In this document: positions 1 to 10,883 of the stretch, piece by piece
How the letters are laid out: each line of letters opens with the position of its first letter
Numbering within the stretch: the stretch's first letter is position 1
Origin: Chara braunii
Taxonomy: Eukaryota; Streptophyta; Charophyceae; Charales; Characeae
NCBI GenBank assembly: GCA_003427395.1
Contig: BFEA01000119.1
Location: 2,705,413 to 2,738,080, forward strand
Reading direction: 5' to 3'
DNA length: 32,668 nt
The notes under the pieces: model-generated
The model's input: the letters and a program-made list of their open reading frames with translations, nothing else
What the model was told of the DNA's origin: nothing
Databases searched by the model: none
Made by a program: the position numbers and the translations under genes

Positions 1-1480
1 TTGTCAATTCTTGCACTTGGTGATAGTCCGATTCATCCTTGGTTGTTCAACTAGTCACATGCTTGTGTCACACTCATGCTTTGTCAATTGTTGCACTTGT
101 TGATAGTCCGATTCATCCTTGGTTGTTCAACTAGTCACATGCTTGTGTCACACTCATGCCTTGTTCATTCTTGCACTTGGTGATAGTCCGATTCACCCTT
201 GGCTGTTCAACTGGTCACATGCTTGTGTCACACTCATGCTTTATCAATTCTTGCAGTTGGTGATAGTCCGATTCATCCTTGGCTGTTCAACTAGTCACAT
301 GCTTGTGTCACACTTATACCTTGTCCATTCTTGCACTTGGTGATAGTCCGATTCATCCTTGGCTGTTCAACTAGTCACATGCTTGTGTCACACTCATGCT
401 TCGTCAATTCTTGCATTTGGTGATAGTCCGATTCATCGTTGGCTGTTCTACTGGTCACATGCTTGTATCACACTCATGCTTTGCCCATTCTTCCATTTGG
501 TGATAGTCCGATTCATCCTTGGCTGTTCAACTGGTCACATGCTTGTGTCACACTCATGCTTTGCCAACTCTTGCACTTTGTCATAGTCTGATTCATCCTT
601 GGCTTTTCAACTAGTCATATGCTTATGTCACACTCATGCTTTGTCAATTTTTGCATTTGGTGATAGTCTGATTCATCGTTGGTTGTTCAACTAGTCACAT
701 GCTTGTGTCACACTCATGCTTTGTCAATTCTTGCACTTGGTGATAGTCTGATTTCATCCTTGGCTGTTCAACTAGTAACATGCGTGTGTCACACTCATGC
801 TTTGTCCATTCTTGCACTTGGTGATAGTCCGATTTATCCTTGGTTGTTCAATTAGTCACATGTTTGTATCACACTCATGCCTTGTCCATGCTTGCATTTG
901 GTGATAGTCGGATTAGTCCTTGGTTGTTCAACTAGTAACATGCTTGTGTCACACTCATACTTTGTCAATTTTTGCATTTGGTGATAGTTTGATTCATCCT
1001 TGGTTGTTCAACTAGTCACATGCTTGTGTCACACTTATGCCTTGTCAATTCTTGCACTTGGTGATAGTCCGATTCGTCCTTGGCTGTTCAACTAGTCACA
1101 TGCTTGTGTCACACTCATGCTTTGTCCATTCTTGCACTTGGTGATAGCCCGATTCATCCTTGGCTGTTCAACTAGTCACATGCTTGTGTCACACTCATGC
1201 TTTGTCCATTTTTGCACTTGGTGATAGTCCGATTCATCCTTGGCTGTTCAACTGGTCGCATGCTTAGGTTTTCATTAGTCGCACTCACACTTTGTCCATT
1301 TTTGCACTTGGTGATAGTCTGATTCGTCCTTGACTGTTCGACCGGTCACATGCTTATGTTTTCATTAGTGGCACTCGTGCTTGGTCCATTCTTGCACTTG
1401 GTGATAGTTCGATTCATCCTTGGTTGTTCAACTAGTGACATGCTTGTGCCACACTTATGTTTTGCCCATTCTTGCACTCA
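1..1480. repeat. 80-bp satellite array
   Basis: About 18 head-to-tail copies of an 80-bp unit run off the left edge of the window. The marker GCTTGTGTCA recurs at 61, 141, 221, 301, 381 and onward, with copies near 461 and 621 carrying one substitution. A single inserted T near 754 shifts the phase by one, so later copies fall at 782, 862, 942, 1022, 1102 and 1182. Most units carry ACTAGT. The last two units (about 1261-1350 and 1351-1440) are 90 bp, because about 10 bases reading TTTTCATTAG are inserted after the marker. The array stops abruptly near 1478. Because 80 is not a multiple of 3, the short open frames across it cycle through all three frames and are not genes. Confidence 0.96.
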
Positions 1481-1542
1481 GGTGTTAATCCGGATCTTCG
1501 TAGGCTGAACAAATTGTCACGAACACGACCTGGCAAGACCCC

Positions 1543-1563
1543 CCGTGCTCTAATTGAGCACGG
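1543..1563. repeat. Perfect 8-bp hairpin
   Basis: CCGTGCTC (1543-1550) pairs with GAGCACGG (1556-1563) across the 5-nt loop TAATT. It lies about 65 bp past the end of the satellite. The role is unknown. Confidence 0.7.
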
Positions 1564-1584
1564 TAAGGAGAAGGTAAGTAGGAA

Positions 1585-1660
1585 GGTGGTGGTGGTGCTG
1601 CTGCTACTGATAATGCTGCTGTGGATAAGAACTGCTACTGTTGTTGTTGATGATTGGCCA
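1585..1660. repeat. GGT/CTG/TTG low-complexity tract
   Basis: Imperfect trinucleotide runs of GTG, CTG, ACTG and TTG follow one another. They account for the Gln-rich end of the antisense open frame here, which is therefore not evidence of a protein. Confidence 0.6.
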
Positions 1661-1854
1661 AGCCAGGTTGCTGCTGAGAATCGTTAGCTGGTCTCCCGGA
1701 GCCAAGGCCAATTCGGAACACGCGAAGGCACCGGTGCGGCCTGGGGGCGCCGGTGGCCAACACCACCAAAACAGGGGTCTGAGGGCTGTGACTTCGCAGA
1801 CCCCATATCCTAGGCATAGATAGATGACCTGCAAAATCTGCAGACCATCTAAGT

Positions 1855-1881
1855 CCATTTTCCTGCGAAAACGGAAAATGG
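1855..1881. repeat. Perfect 9-bp hairpin
   Basis: CCATTTTCC (1855-1863) pairs with GGAAAATGG (1873-1881) across a 9-nt loop. No neighbouring gene explains it. Confidence 0.7.
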
Positions 1882-3214
1882 AGTTTCCCGAACTGTTCGC
1901 TTAAAGCCCAGACAATGCCCGAAAAAGGCAAGAGAAGGCAAACGGCGTCCTGAAGAATCGCAATCTGCCAAGGAGTGTATAACCACCCACCTGCTTCCTT
2001 TATGAGTGGATGTACCCGACGCGAAATCGCGCCTAGTCCATCTCTCCTTATCTGCACTTCTCATTGTTGAGTCCCACCTCACTGCCCTGGCGCTTCCGTC
2101 GCTGCTCTGCCTCGCTGCACAGCCTCAACTTTTCTTGACACCGGCCCGCCCGCACCTTAGTGTAGCAGTCCACCTGCCAGGTCGATCCACCCGACAGTGG
2201 ATGGCACCGAAGCGCGCGACCTACGCCCGACCGCGGTGGTGACCCCAAAGCCGCCTTGAGTAGGAGGGCCCAGGGCGAGGCAGTCCACGTGCGGACCTTG
2301 GTGATAATACGCGAACACTCAGATGGGGACTTCAACAGTTTGAATTTGCGGCCTCCTCCCTGGCAGTGACTGACACGCCCAGGTAAAACCGACCGCCCTT
2401 TCGGGTCTCCTGGCACATGCCCACACCAAATCCTCATGGTAGATGGTGCGGGCAGACTATACCCCCGCAACGACCCCGCCACCCTCAACCACGTTCACCT
2501 CTATGGTCCGCCTTTCAAGATAGGTGGAATAGAGGAATTTCACTAACGCCCGAAACACGCATAGCTTCGGATGGTTCCAAAAATCGGCCCTGCGTTCGGA
2601 ACTTTGAAGGAAAATCATACGGCAAGGGGAAGGAAAAAGCGGGGCTTATTAACGCCGCCTTGGCCCGCAGCGCAACCCTGTGGACCGCAAGACCACGGGG
2701 ATAGCCTCATCGGGCCCTCAACCTGTCGGTTTTCTTCCCGTCGCTCTGATGCTCGTGCGCACTCGTCCGCTGGTCTCGATCTCTAAAACTTTCGGTTGGA
2801 AGTCCGATACTGTAACCACTGGCGATAGGCCCAAGTTCGGGTCTAGTTTTGACGGACACCTAAATAAATTGATACTACGCAACACGCAGGTCTACTAAAA
2901 CGTCTCCAAAATCACATTTGTTATCGATGTCGTCCCCCACACGTACTCACAGGTCACAGTCAAGCGCACCAATCAAGAGACACTATCTTTTCAATCCTAG
3001 TTTAATCAAACATAATAATCTGGCCAACGATCAGCGCCGGTTTCCTCAATCATCAACAACAAAAGAGACCATACGCGCCTTAAGTCTGCGCGCCCACACA
3101 CTCTCTACTTTAGTCAACTGTCCAGTCAAAGCAAACCATAGACCCAGTCGCGCCTCACACGGTATACTTAATCTTTCAAATTAAACATATTTTATGTTGC
3201 TTGCAAAAACCAGG

Positions 3215-3240
3215 GCAAATACCCTTGTAAGGGTATTCGC
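3215..3240. repeat. Perfect 9-bp hairpin with 2-nt loop
   Basis: AATACCCTT (3218-3226) pairs with AAGGGTATT (3229-3237) across only GT. Two further outer pairs (3215-3216 with 3239-3240) form beyond one mismatch. In DNA this could extrude as a near-palindromic cruciform. Confidence 0.75.
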
Positions 3241-3264
3241 ACCGACAACTTACCGGACCTTATT

Positions 3265-3284
3265 AAGCGACGTCCCCGTCGCTT
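3265..3284. repeat. Perfect 8-bp hairpin
   Basis: AAGCGACG (3265-3272) pairs with CGTCGCTT (3277-3284) across TCCC. It lies only 25 bp after the hairpin at 3215-3240 and is followed by an A-rich run. Confidence 0.75.
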
Positions 3285-3550
3285 CGCAAAATAAAAAAAA
3301 CTATAAGTCCATCCAAAACTCCAAATGCTGACGAGAAAAGAACCAATCCGATTAGCCGACAGACTCAGGTTCGAGGCCTCCAACAATCGATGCCAACACA
3401 AATGTATGCTGCCAGGATTCTAACATGGGTCTCCATTGTCCTTACATTAGGACGTCGGGATACTAACACTATACTACAACATAAGTTACAACGACCTTCT
3501 CAATTGTCCTCTCCCTTTCATCCTAGACAAACGCCGACTTCTCGTTAGGT

Positions 3551-3592
3551 GTCCCTAGTCTCTACCCTATAAATAAGGCCATAACTAGGGAC
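3551..3592 (+). promoter_or_regulatory. Inverted repeat enclosing a TATA-like box
   Basis: GTCCCTAGT (3551-3559) and ACTAGGGAC (3584-3592) are perfect complements. The 24 bases between them contain CTATAAATAAGG, a good TATA-box match on the plus strand. This could be a fossil promoter or LTR core of an old element. No gene follows it, so function is inference only. Confidence 0.35.
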
Positions 3593-3614
3593 GCGGGCTC
3601 TAACCGAGACCTTC

Positions 3615-3633
3615 GAAGGCATTTTTTGCCTTC
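3615..3633. repeat. 7-bp hairpin with T-rich loop
   Basis: GAAGGCA (3615-3621) pairs with TGCCTTC (3627-3633) around five T residues. It overlaps the palindrome CCTTCGAAGG just upstream. Confidence 0.6.
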
Positions 3634-4401
3634 CTCCAATAGTTCTCACAATCGAACATACATATATACATAAACTCTTATCTTAGGCTCTTCCTGCAGT
3701 CTAGCACATGAAGGTCATGTCTCCATCTTGGCCCACCATAATCTGGGTGATCGTGCCAGATCTACGGCCCACCACGTTGTTATTTTAGTGGTAGTGCCCT
3801 CGCAGGTTGCGCCACGATAGGCTTTTTCCTGATAAGCATTCAATCAGGACTCAAAAAGACTCAATTGACTCGACTCTTATCCCACGCCGTTCCGCAGGAG
3901 TAAAACCCTCCTAGGTGGCCACACCCCTTTAAGTCTTTACTCCCTTGGCAAGACGTAGGCCCGGTGCCAGGTTACACCGGTCAGCAGCCAATACTAGGGG
4001 TTGCGCCCTAGCAATGCTAAACTTTACCGTTAGCTTGGTATTTTTGCCAATGTCTTAAGATTAGCACAAGTGACTGGACGGTGTGTCGCAACAATACAGG
4101 CCTCTTGTGGGACTACGCAAAGGTCTATCACACATAAAAAGCATTTACCAGTCCTTTGTGGGACAACACAGAGAACACGGCATCCTGTCCACTTTCACAA
4201 AACAGAATCATCGCCAGATATACAAGACCGTGACCTCCCAACTTGATCAAAGTAAGAAAGTCACTCATCTCAATGACATTTCTCGAATGAACCAATTTTG
4301 CGACATCTCAAAAAAATTTCACCAATGACCAAACAAAAACTTGGTCCTTCTCGTCAGTCTTTATCATTCAAAATCAGTTTTTCATGCCATCAAATCTATT
4401 A

Positions 4402-4555
4402 ACCACCTTTCACATGAAGGAGGTCTCACTCAATAGGTCTCCCAATCATCCCTTCTCTTTCTAGGATGAACTCTCACAAGACATTGCCATAAAACATCTT
4501 CCCTCTCTGAAGATGAGTCTCCAAATAAACAAAAGACCACCTTCCCACTTGAAGG
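4402..4555. repeat. Chain of four short hairpins
   Basis: Four hairpins follow each other every 40-50 bp. They are CCTT/AAGG with outer ACC/GGT (4402-4424), TCATCC/GGATGA (4446-4469), CATCTTC/GAAGATG (4495-4515, perfect 7 bp) and CCTTC/GAAGG (4540-4555). Three of them share a CTT(C/T)...GAAG inner stem with different outer bases. Confidence 0.5.
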
Positions 4556-5004
4556 CGTCCTAACCATAAAACAACTCAAACTGAGAGACCAACTTATGGG
4601 TCCTCATCACAACTCAACAATAAACATTTGACATGGTAAGCATTCGAGTCTCAAGACTCATAAATCCCTTAGGATTCTCACACCCTTCACAAAAACAGAC
4701 TGCACTCTCTCTCCTTATACCCGGCCCTATCACCTGGCCGTGGGCAGATCGCACGAGTATACCGAAGAGTAGACAGTTCACATTCATTCACATCCACAAA
4801 ATACACAACCCACAAGATATTTCTCACACATCTCTCACACAAAGCCATCATACATCAGGATAAATCCACACATGTGAGAGTGATTGTGATCGTCATATAC
4901 AAGGAATAGTCTCAGATAATATCCTAACTCAAAATACACTCAGGGGTGCAATATCCCAACTCAAAAACGAACCACAATGGTCTCGAATTACATATATACA
5001 CATA

Positions 5005-5091
5005 GAGTTGAACAATCTCAACTCCAACTGACACCAGTATCACACAAAAATTGTAACCTCCTTAGCCAGAGCTAAACTGCAATCTCAACTC
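5005..5091. repeat. Hairpins with repeated CAATCTCAACTC motif
   Basis: GAGTTGA (5005-5011) pairs with TCAACTC (5018-5024) around ACAATC. TTAGC (5062-5066) pairs with GCTAA (5071-5075) around CAGA. The 12-mer CAATCTCAACTC occurs at 5013-5024 and again at 5080-5091, with weaker relatives near 4918 and 4951. This suggests a degenerate local repeat. Confidence 0.45.
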
Positions 5092-8000
5092 TAACCAGGG
5101 CGTAATCGCACCCCTCAAATCGGAGGAATCCAAGTAATTCAAAACATATTTAAATATCCAACTAGTAACATTAGGCCCATCATGCCTCGACCAACCGAAG
5201 TTTACAACGACGCTGAGTCAGAATGTTGCACATATTCCCCTCTCATATCTCAGCGCAGCGTAGGAAAAGAGAGTTTTCCGCACTAATCCTCGAGGTCATA
5301 GAGTCCAAAAAAACTTAAACTCAAACCCTAGTCAATTTAAAGCAGCTCCCATATACAAGCGTATGGGCGCGTCCTTCATAACTTAGGATGGTATGGCTAA
5401 GAATAAACTCAATCCTCAAATACAACCATCTCATCTCGAGTCTTCAGGTGACATTCTCAGAGGAAAGTACATGTCTAAAGGGGACAAGTACCACAATCAA
5501 AGTCAAATCAGTGCTCCTAATAAGATCACATCCTCACATGATCTCATGATGCACTCAAGTCTATTTTCCAAGCCATACCCCCATCTGATTCTTACTCTCA
5601 ACGGCCTGTACATACGCGAAGCTCACCCTCTTTCTTTGATCATGCTCTAACCTTTCTATCCTTGAGCGGTCCCAAGAGCCTGAGAAGCGCTTATCTAATC
5701 TAAATTGAAGTCTCTTATGATTCAACATATACACATGACGCGCTAAAGGCATGCACATATATCTTCTAGTTGTATACAACATACAATTAGGACCCAGCTG
5801 ACTAAAACATGAAGTTAGATTCACAAATGATTAGCCTACTATCCTAACTCCCATGTCCACACATATCCACGAGTTCATGAGGAACACACTTTGACAGAAT
5901 ATAAAGGTCCCCACTATCGGCTAGCTACTGCCCAGACCTCGTCCCAATCTACAACCTTTTCATCTAGATCATGGGAGCTCACGTAAGCGTCAACAATATT
6001 GACCATGTTCCTGAATCTTTGATTATAGGGTAGAAACCTTTGGTCTAGGTACAAGCCATATATCAACTCGCACGTGTACCGTGCATATCCTCATTCTCGC
6101 GTCCTTAAGGCGGCTTCTGCTGCGGCCTCTACCCTTGCCTGTCCCCCAAAACCCTTTTCTACAAGGAAACTGGGCAGGATGACGCGCAACGGGGTTGAGG
6201 GAAGTACAAACTCTTCAGTTCGCTTGACCTCTATACGAGTTTTCACATGTGCCTCTCCTTTATGAACCCTCCCTCTCGCCCACTTTGCTGCAACTCCCTC
6301 TGCTATTCTCAAAGGCCTTGCGAGTAGGCTTTCATGCCCAAGCACCAACTGAATCCCATACAAGACCCAGAATGATGGCGGGGCGTATAGGGTCACCCTC
6401 ACGATCGCACAATCTTCATCATCATCAAAATCGGACTCGATCCAAGCGAAAATACCCTTATCTATCAGCATGCCCCACCAGGAAGAGATATATTCTCCCT
6501 CTCTGACTCGTCTCGACAAAGATATCTTGAGGCCATCTTCTCTTTTGACAAGCAAGGTCATATTGGGATCTTCCTTACCATAAGGCATCCTGAGTTGCCT
6601 TCGCTCTGGTCTGGGTTCTGCCCATCATTAAAAAACGTCCAGCGTACGACTTCTGTCATTATGATGACAATCGCGTTCTACAATCTCTGCTATTGAAGCC
6701 TTAGCTTCAAATCATCTTTCGCTAAAATTCATTTTTTCCAGTGTTTACGACCACCCAGCTTAGAGGGAATAATAATGGTAATATATCATGGTAATAGTAC
6801 GTTCACAGATATCAAAAGTCCATAATCATAATAACTCATGAAAATGATATACCACCTTAGTAACTGACATCAACGATACTCACAAGTATCAACTGCCTTA
6901 TACTTGAACCGATCAGTTACCCAAATCATATACAAATACCTCATAATAATAGGCTTATACCAACGGACATATCATATAATAGGCACATTATAATCAAAAC
7001 AAAATCGTCAACAAATAGCACTCACAGCCATAATTCTTGTGAGATTACCACACTTTACTCCCCGACTTTGACAGAAGTATACTATGGCGAGGGGCAGTGT
7101 AATCCTTTTTAGAATGAATAGCATCTCAAACCCCCGAACCCGGCTCAAGGATCAAGCCTCACTACATCTCCCTTTGATTCCAGCACTTGCTTCTTGCAGA
7201 CCCTTGCTGACAAAGTAAACAACCTCACCACACACGCTTCAGGATGTATTGTCTCGTCCTGTGCTGGTGAACGCACTTGACACAAAAATAGTGTGGGATT
7301 CACCCCCTACATCTTTGTGGCATGTAGTAGTTGCTTTCCTCCTAGGCCATGGTCTAATAAGGCTCAAATACTTTCCTCATTTTTAGTAGTAGTTTAGTTA
7401 TCTTATCCCAGAGTATACAACAACAACACCCCACTATAGACCAGGAACAGAGTTTCGGCGTGGGTCTCACTACTACTTACAAGACAAAATCATAACCTCT
7501 TCAAAGCTATCTTTCAGGGGAACAATAACATAGATTGCAACCTTCCTTAGGGTAGACCTTACACATTGGCCATTTCCTGGGAAGAACTTGTCTCACGGAA
7601 GTGGTCACTCCATTCACCTCTGAATACGCATCAGACATAGAGTCTGCGCAATGCCTCTACTCCTGTTTGAAGAGCAATCCAAACACATAAACTTAACAAA
7701 CAGCCGTAAGTTAATAATTTGAACTTGAGACACTCATATAATAATATAACATCAAGCACATAATCTCACATATTCAGATACAAAACATTACTCACATAAG
7801 ACATGACATATATGGATGAGTTCAATTATATAACTCAAGTGAGATGCCCTCAGAAAATAATAGTCTCAAGTCCTTAGCTCCAACTTCATAGATTCAAGTG
7901 GATGGTCCAAGCTTGGAAAGGTTTAAGCGAAGGTCTAACATCAACTACAACTCATTGCCCCATCAAAAATAAGCAAAATAGTCTAAGTGTTAGCCCCTTC

Positions 8001-8672
8001 ACTATTACTTCGACTGCCCCTAGTGCAATGAACCCAGATCATGAATACCTTTGTGAACAATGCAAGTCCAGAATCTGAAGTCGCTGATAATTTCCAATAA
8101 TCGAACAGTGTCCAGAAAGAAAGAGGTGAGATAACCATACACATACGAAGAGGGAGGAGGGAGATGAGACAAAGGAGAGGGAGAATACACGGCCCACTCC
8201 TTCTCCGGGCTCCCTACACAATCACCAACTCACAAAACCAATAATCTGAATACATAGTCGAAGTCCTTCTACAATGTGCCACGGCGATGGAGCAATGTCG
8301 ACATGAAGATCTCAGGTACGTATGCACAACCTCCACACAGTCCTGATCTCCTCCTGAAGTGACGATGAATAGTCTTGATCTCTTCCTGAAGTGCTGAAAT
8401 GAAGAACAACACAACCGGTCACAAAGACCCGGCTACATGACACGTGGCAGCAGCCACATCAGCAGCAACGCGTGGCAGGTGCCACGTCAGCATGCCTCAT
8501 AGACAGTAGCCAGCCAGTCACCATACCAGCCAGCAGCGCATCGCCACAGTCTCACAAATGCCAGCACTACGCCAGCGTCCACCAGCGTCGCAGCGTCAAG
8601 CCTGCGTCGCGTCGTCAACGCGTAGAGTCAGCGTCAACGCAAGACAAAATGAACGAATGTCAAAGCCAGGAA

Positions 8673-8705
8673 GTCAACACTTATGTAGTGTTGACGCGGG
8701 GTCTG
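8673..8705 (-). promoter_or_regulatory. Paired hairpins in the LTR
   Basis: GTCAACACT (8673-8681) and AGTGTTGAC (8687-8695) form a perfect 9-bp stem around TATGT. Immediately after it CGGGGTC and GACCCCG form a second stem. Both are unchanged in the other LTR (from 16317). Their conservation suggests a structural role in the LTR transcript, but this is unproven. Confidence 0.5.
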
Positions 8706-8852
8706 GACCCCGGATGCTGTATCCCTCGACCGTCCAGATCTCAATGCAAATGAGAGCTCAAATCGGCCCGAAACCGAATTCCCTCCGGCCTGGATGCTGT
8801 CTGGGTACCTGCGCACAACGAGTGTATCCATCCCAGGGCCTGGGTTCTGTAC

Positions 8853-8878
8853 CTTTGACTTGACAGTTGACTTTGACT
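8853..8878 (+). promoter_or_regulatory. Cluster of TTGAC (W-box-like) motifs
   Basis: Four TTGAC cores lie within about 25 bp, and they are kept in the other LTR at 16501-16525. In land plants TTGACY is the WRKY-factor binding site. Whether that applies in this organism is inference. Confidence 0.4.
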
Positions 8879-9076
8879 CTTGAATTTCCTGCGTGCAGTG
8901 TTTCGTCACACAACCACACACGACAGACTCAGGCCTGGGCGTGTCTTGGTCACACAGCCCAGCGCAGACCTTCTCAGGTCTACGTGGCCTGGGGCTGAGT
9001 TTTGGGCCCCAGGCTACTTCTGAACAGGGTTACTGCATTCCTGTCGACCCATTTTCGAGTTCTACCGTAGAAATAG

Positions 9077-9397
9077 TTAAGACCTTAACCCTCGTTCATA
9101 GGCAGCAACAATATCAGGAGCAGTTTCAAGTATTTCTCTTTCGCTAAACCATCTGTCCTCAGATGGTGCCTGGGACTTGAAACGTACCTTAAACTGCTTC
9201 TGAGGTGGTCCACGTGATCCCGTAGAGAAATATCCATGCTCTATGATTTTTTCTACATATCCGCCGTCCATAGATGGTGGAATCATAGAGGGTCTGTTAG
9301 GAAATTCTTTTCCTTCTACATAGGGCATCAGTTTGGACGTATGAAAGACATGATATGTTTTGAGATGAAGGGAAATATCAATGCGATAAGACGGTCC
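9077..9397 (-). pseudogene. Element A: GPY/F end and chromodomain of integrase
   Basis: This is the C-terminal end of Pol, in the same frame as the integrase but cut off from it by the stop at 9398-9400. It begins with the rest of the GPY/F module (GPSYRID, then the HVFHTSKL segment). From about 9260 it continues as a chromodomain: a YVEKIIEH start, a basic linker, the strand KVRFK, then EDRWF and a C-terminal helix ending in YERGLRS. Chromodomains of this group tether integration complexes to histone marks in heterochromatin. The canonical WKGY-type aromatic residues are partly missing (RFK instead of KWK), as in divergent group II chromodomains. Translation ends at TAA 9077-9079, about 40 bases before the 3' LTR. 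Confidence 0.85.
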
Positions 9398-10650
9398 CTA
9401 TGCATCCCCAATTACTTTGAGAACTTCCCAGGGTCCAAAATAGACAGGCAAGAGTTTCTGAGACACATTTGCTTCTAAGGAAAACTCTTTGGACTTTACC
9501 CAGACGAGGTCACCTTCCTTAAACGTAGATGGTCGACGATGTTTATTCGCTTGTTCGATCATCTGGTCCTGAGCTTTCTTTAAATTATCTTTTACCTTCT
9601 TTATGTCTTCTTGAAACAAGACCGCATATTCTCGTGTCCCTGTAGTTAACCTAAGGAACTGGTCCCGCGTTAGAACATCAATGGGACGCCTAGGTTTCCA
9701 TCCCTTGTGCAGTGCATTCGGACCCGTAGCCGTGTGAACACTGTTGTTATATGCACTAGTTATTTTGGGTAAGTTCTCATCCCAATCAATCTGATCAGGT
9801 CTCACATACATGCGCAAGAGTTGTTGGCACAAACGGTTCATTTGCTCACTTTGCCCATTCGTTTCAGGGTGTCGCCCTGATGACATGGTCAAACGTGTCC
9901 CGTATGCCTCCATCGGCTTTTGCCATGGCATACTTGTGAACCGTGCATCTCGATCAGACACAATGGATAAAGGAAACCCATACTCAGTTACCCATTTCAT
10001 CTGAAACTTTTGGATCACAAGTTCAGTCTTTGCTTCAGCCGGTAAGGGAATAAACATGGCATATTTAGAGAAGTGATCAACAATCACCATCACTTGACTA
10101 TTACCGTTGCGACTCTTCACCAGACTCATGAAGTCCATAAAGATAGACTCACTTGGTTCGCTTGGTATAGGTAATGGCTTGAGAAGTCCCAGAGGATTCT
10201 CATTCGATGGTTTGTTCCTCTGACACACTAGACAGGTACGAACATACGTTAGTACATCTTCTTTTAGTCCCTTCCAGTCGAAACGTTCTCTGACTTCAGC
10301 GTATGTTTTCTTAAAACCAAAATGTCCCTCAGTGTCATGACATTCCCCAATTACTATACTTTTAATCTCTTCTTTATGAGGAATACATAACCGTTGCTCA
10401 GTTTGGTCCATCAAAAACAACAATCCATCAGACATTCGATAGTTGGGTAGTTGGGAAGGGTCACGTGCAAGGATATCTATAATCAGCTTCCAGATAGGAT
10501 CAGTATTATATCCTTGGCGAATTCGATTTTTCAGGTCATTCCCAACATCCAAATAGGAAACAATTGCGCCAAAGAAGTCGTTGCGTCGGGACAAAGCATC
10601 TGCAACTACATTTGACTTACCTTTGATAGTTTTGAGATCGAAGTCAAAGG
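9398..10650 (-). pseudogene. Element A: integrase (zinc finger, catalytic core, GPY/F)
   Basis: Integrase inserts the cDNA copy into the genome. From the N-terminus one sees the end of the RNase H linker (VADALSRR), an HHCC zinc finger (ECHDTEGHFG, then CLVCQ) and the catalytic core. The D,D,E residues are all present, in MDFMSLVKS, VSDRDARFTS and NGQSEQMNR. The chain ends at the GPWEVL segment of the GPY/F module, where TAG at 9398-9400 stops it. The usual WWPGM of the family reads DWKGL here. It is in a different frame from the RNase H just upstream, so a frameshift lies at about 10650-10665. The catalytic core is the best preserved part of the element. Confidence 0.93.
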
Positions 10651-10652
10651 TG

Positions 10653-10883
10653 TCAATGAAGGCAGACCAACTTGTCAGAGACTCTTGGTTGTGTCTTTAT
10701 CCACTGCAGAGTAGAGTGGTCTGAGTACACAGTGAAATGCCTCCCTAGCAAGTAGTGTCTCCATGTTTCCAACGCGCAAACTAAGGCATACAATTCTCGT
10801 TCGTAAGTTGAATCGGCAACCTTTTCCGTCGACAATCGTGCGGACATAAATTCGATGGGCCTATAGCCCTTGCCGTTATCCTG
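10653..10883 (-). pseudogene. Element A: RNase H, C-terminal part
   Basis: RNase H removes the RNA template during reverse transcription. This part shows RPIEFMSARL, the conserved YERELYAL (catalytic Glu) and the VYSDHSTLQWI segment (catalytic Asp), then loses frame after RVSDKL. It is separated from the RT by an in-frame TAA at 10884-10886. The first catalytic Asp, which lies just upstream in the RT open frame, has become Gly (TTGAS instead of TTDAS, codon 10917-10919). The domain would be inactive even without the stop. Confidence 0.88.

Larger units (their letters stand above)
1481..3190. other. Non-genic region right of the satellite
   Basis: I recognise no gene here. The tract is more GC-rich than what follows. 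It starts with a hairpin (1543-1563), then a GGT/CTG-rich low-complexity stretch (about 1585-1660) and a second hairpin (1855-1881). Open frames of 140-146 codons exist on the minus strand (1635-2057 and 2048-2488), but they match no family I know and are in the range expected by chance. Confidence 0.6.
3191..8035. other. Non-genic AT-rich tract with many short hairpins
   Basis: No reverse transcriptase, gag or host-protein similarity is visible in any frame. The longest open frame (minus, 6091-6588, 165 codons) matches nothing I recognise. The tract holds several perfect short inverted repeats (listed separately) and a TATA-like TATAAATA near 3569. It is directly cut by the left LTR of element A at 8036. 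It may be debris of an older transposable element, but I cannot name one. Confidence 0.55.
8036..9037 (-). repeat. Element A 3' LTR
   Basis: About 1.0 kb, matching 15646-16685 base for base over long stretches with scattered substitutions. Relative to the other LTR it lacks a block of roughly 27 bp after GTGCCACG near 8281 and about 12 bp at its left end. It ends ...TTACTGCA at 9037, giving a TG start in element orientation. Its outermost left base is A where the partner has T, so the terminal CA is lost. Confidence 0.93.

Noticed and set aside
119-586. Two 74-75-codon open frames in the left array
   Set aside because: They are products of the 80-bp satellite. The unit is not a multiple of three, so any long frame is a by-product of few stops.
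1635-2488. Overlapping minus-strand open frames of 140 and 146 codons
   Set aside because: They overlap each other in different frames, one ends in a low-complexity Gln run, and neither resembles a known protein.
6091-6588. 165-codon minus-strand open frame
   Set aside because: No recognisable domain. About one frame of this length is expected by chance in a window this size. A protein-profile search of its translation would decide.
9038-9056. Strong polypurine tract for element A
   Set aside because: The minus strand here reads GGGTCGACAGGAA, interrupted by pyrimidines. Only a weak tract can be claimed.
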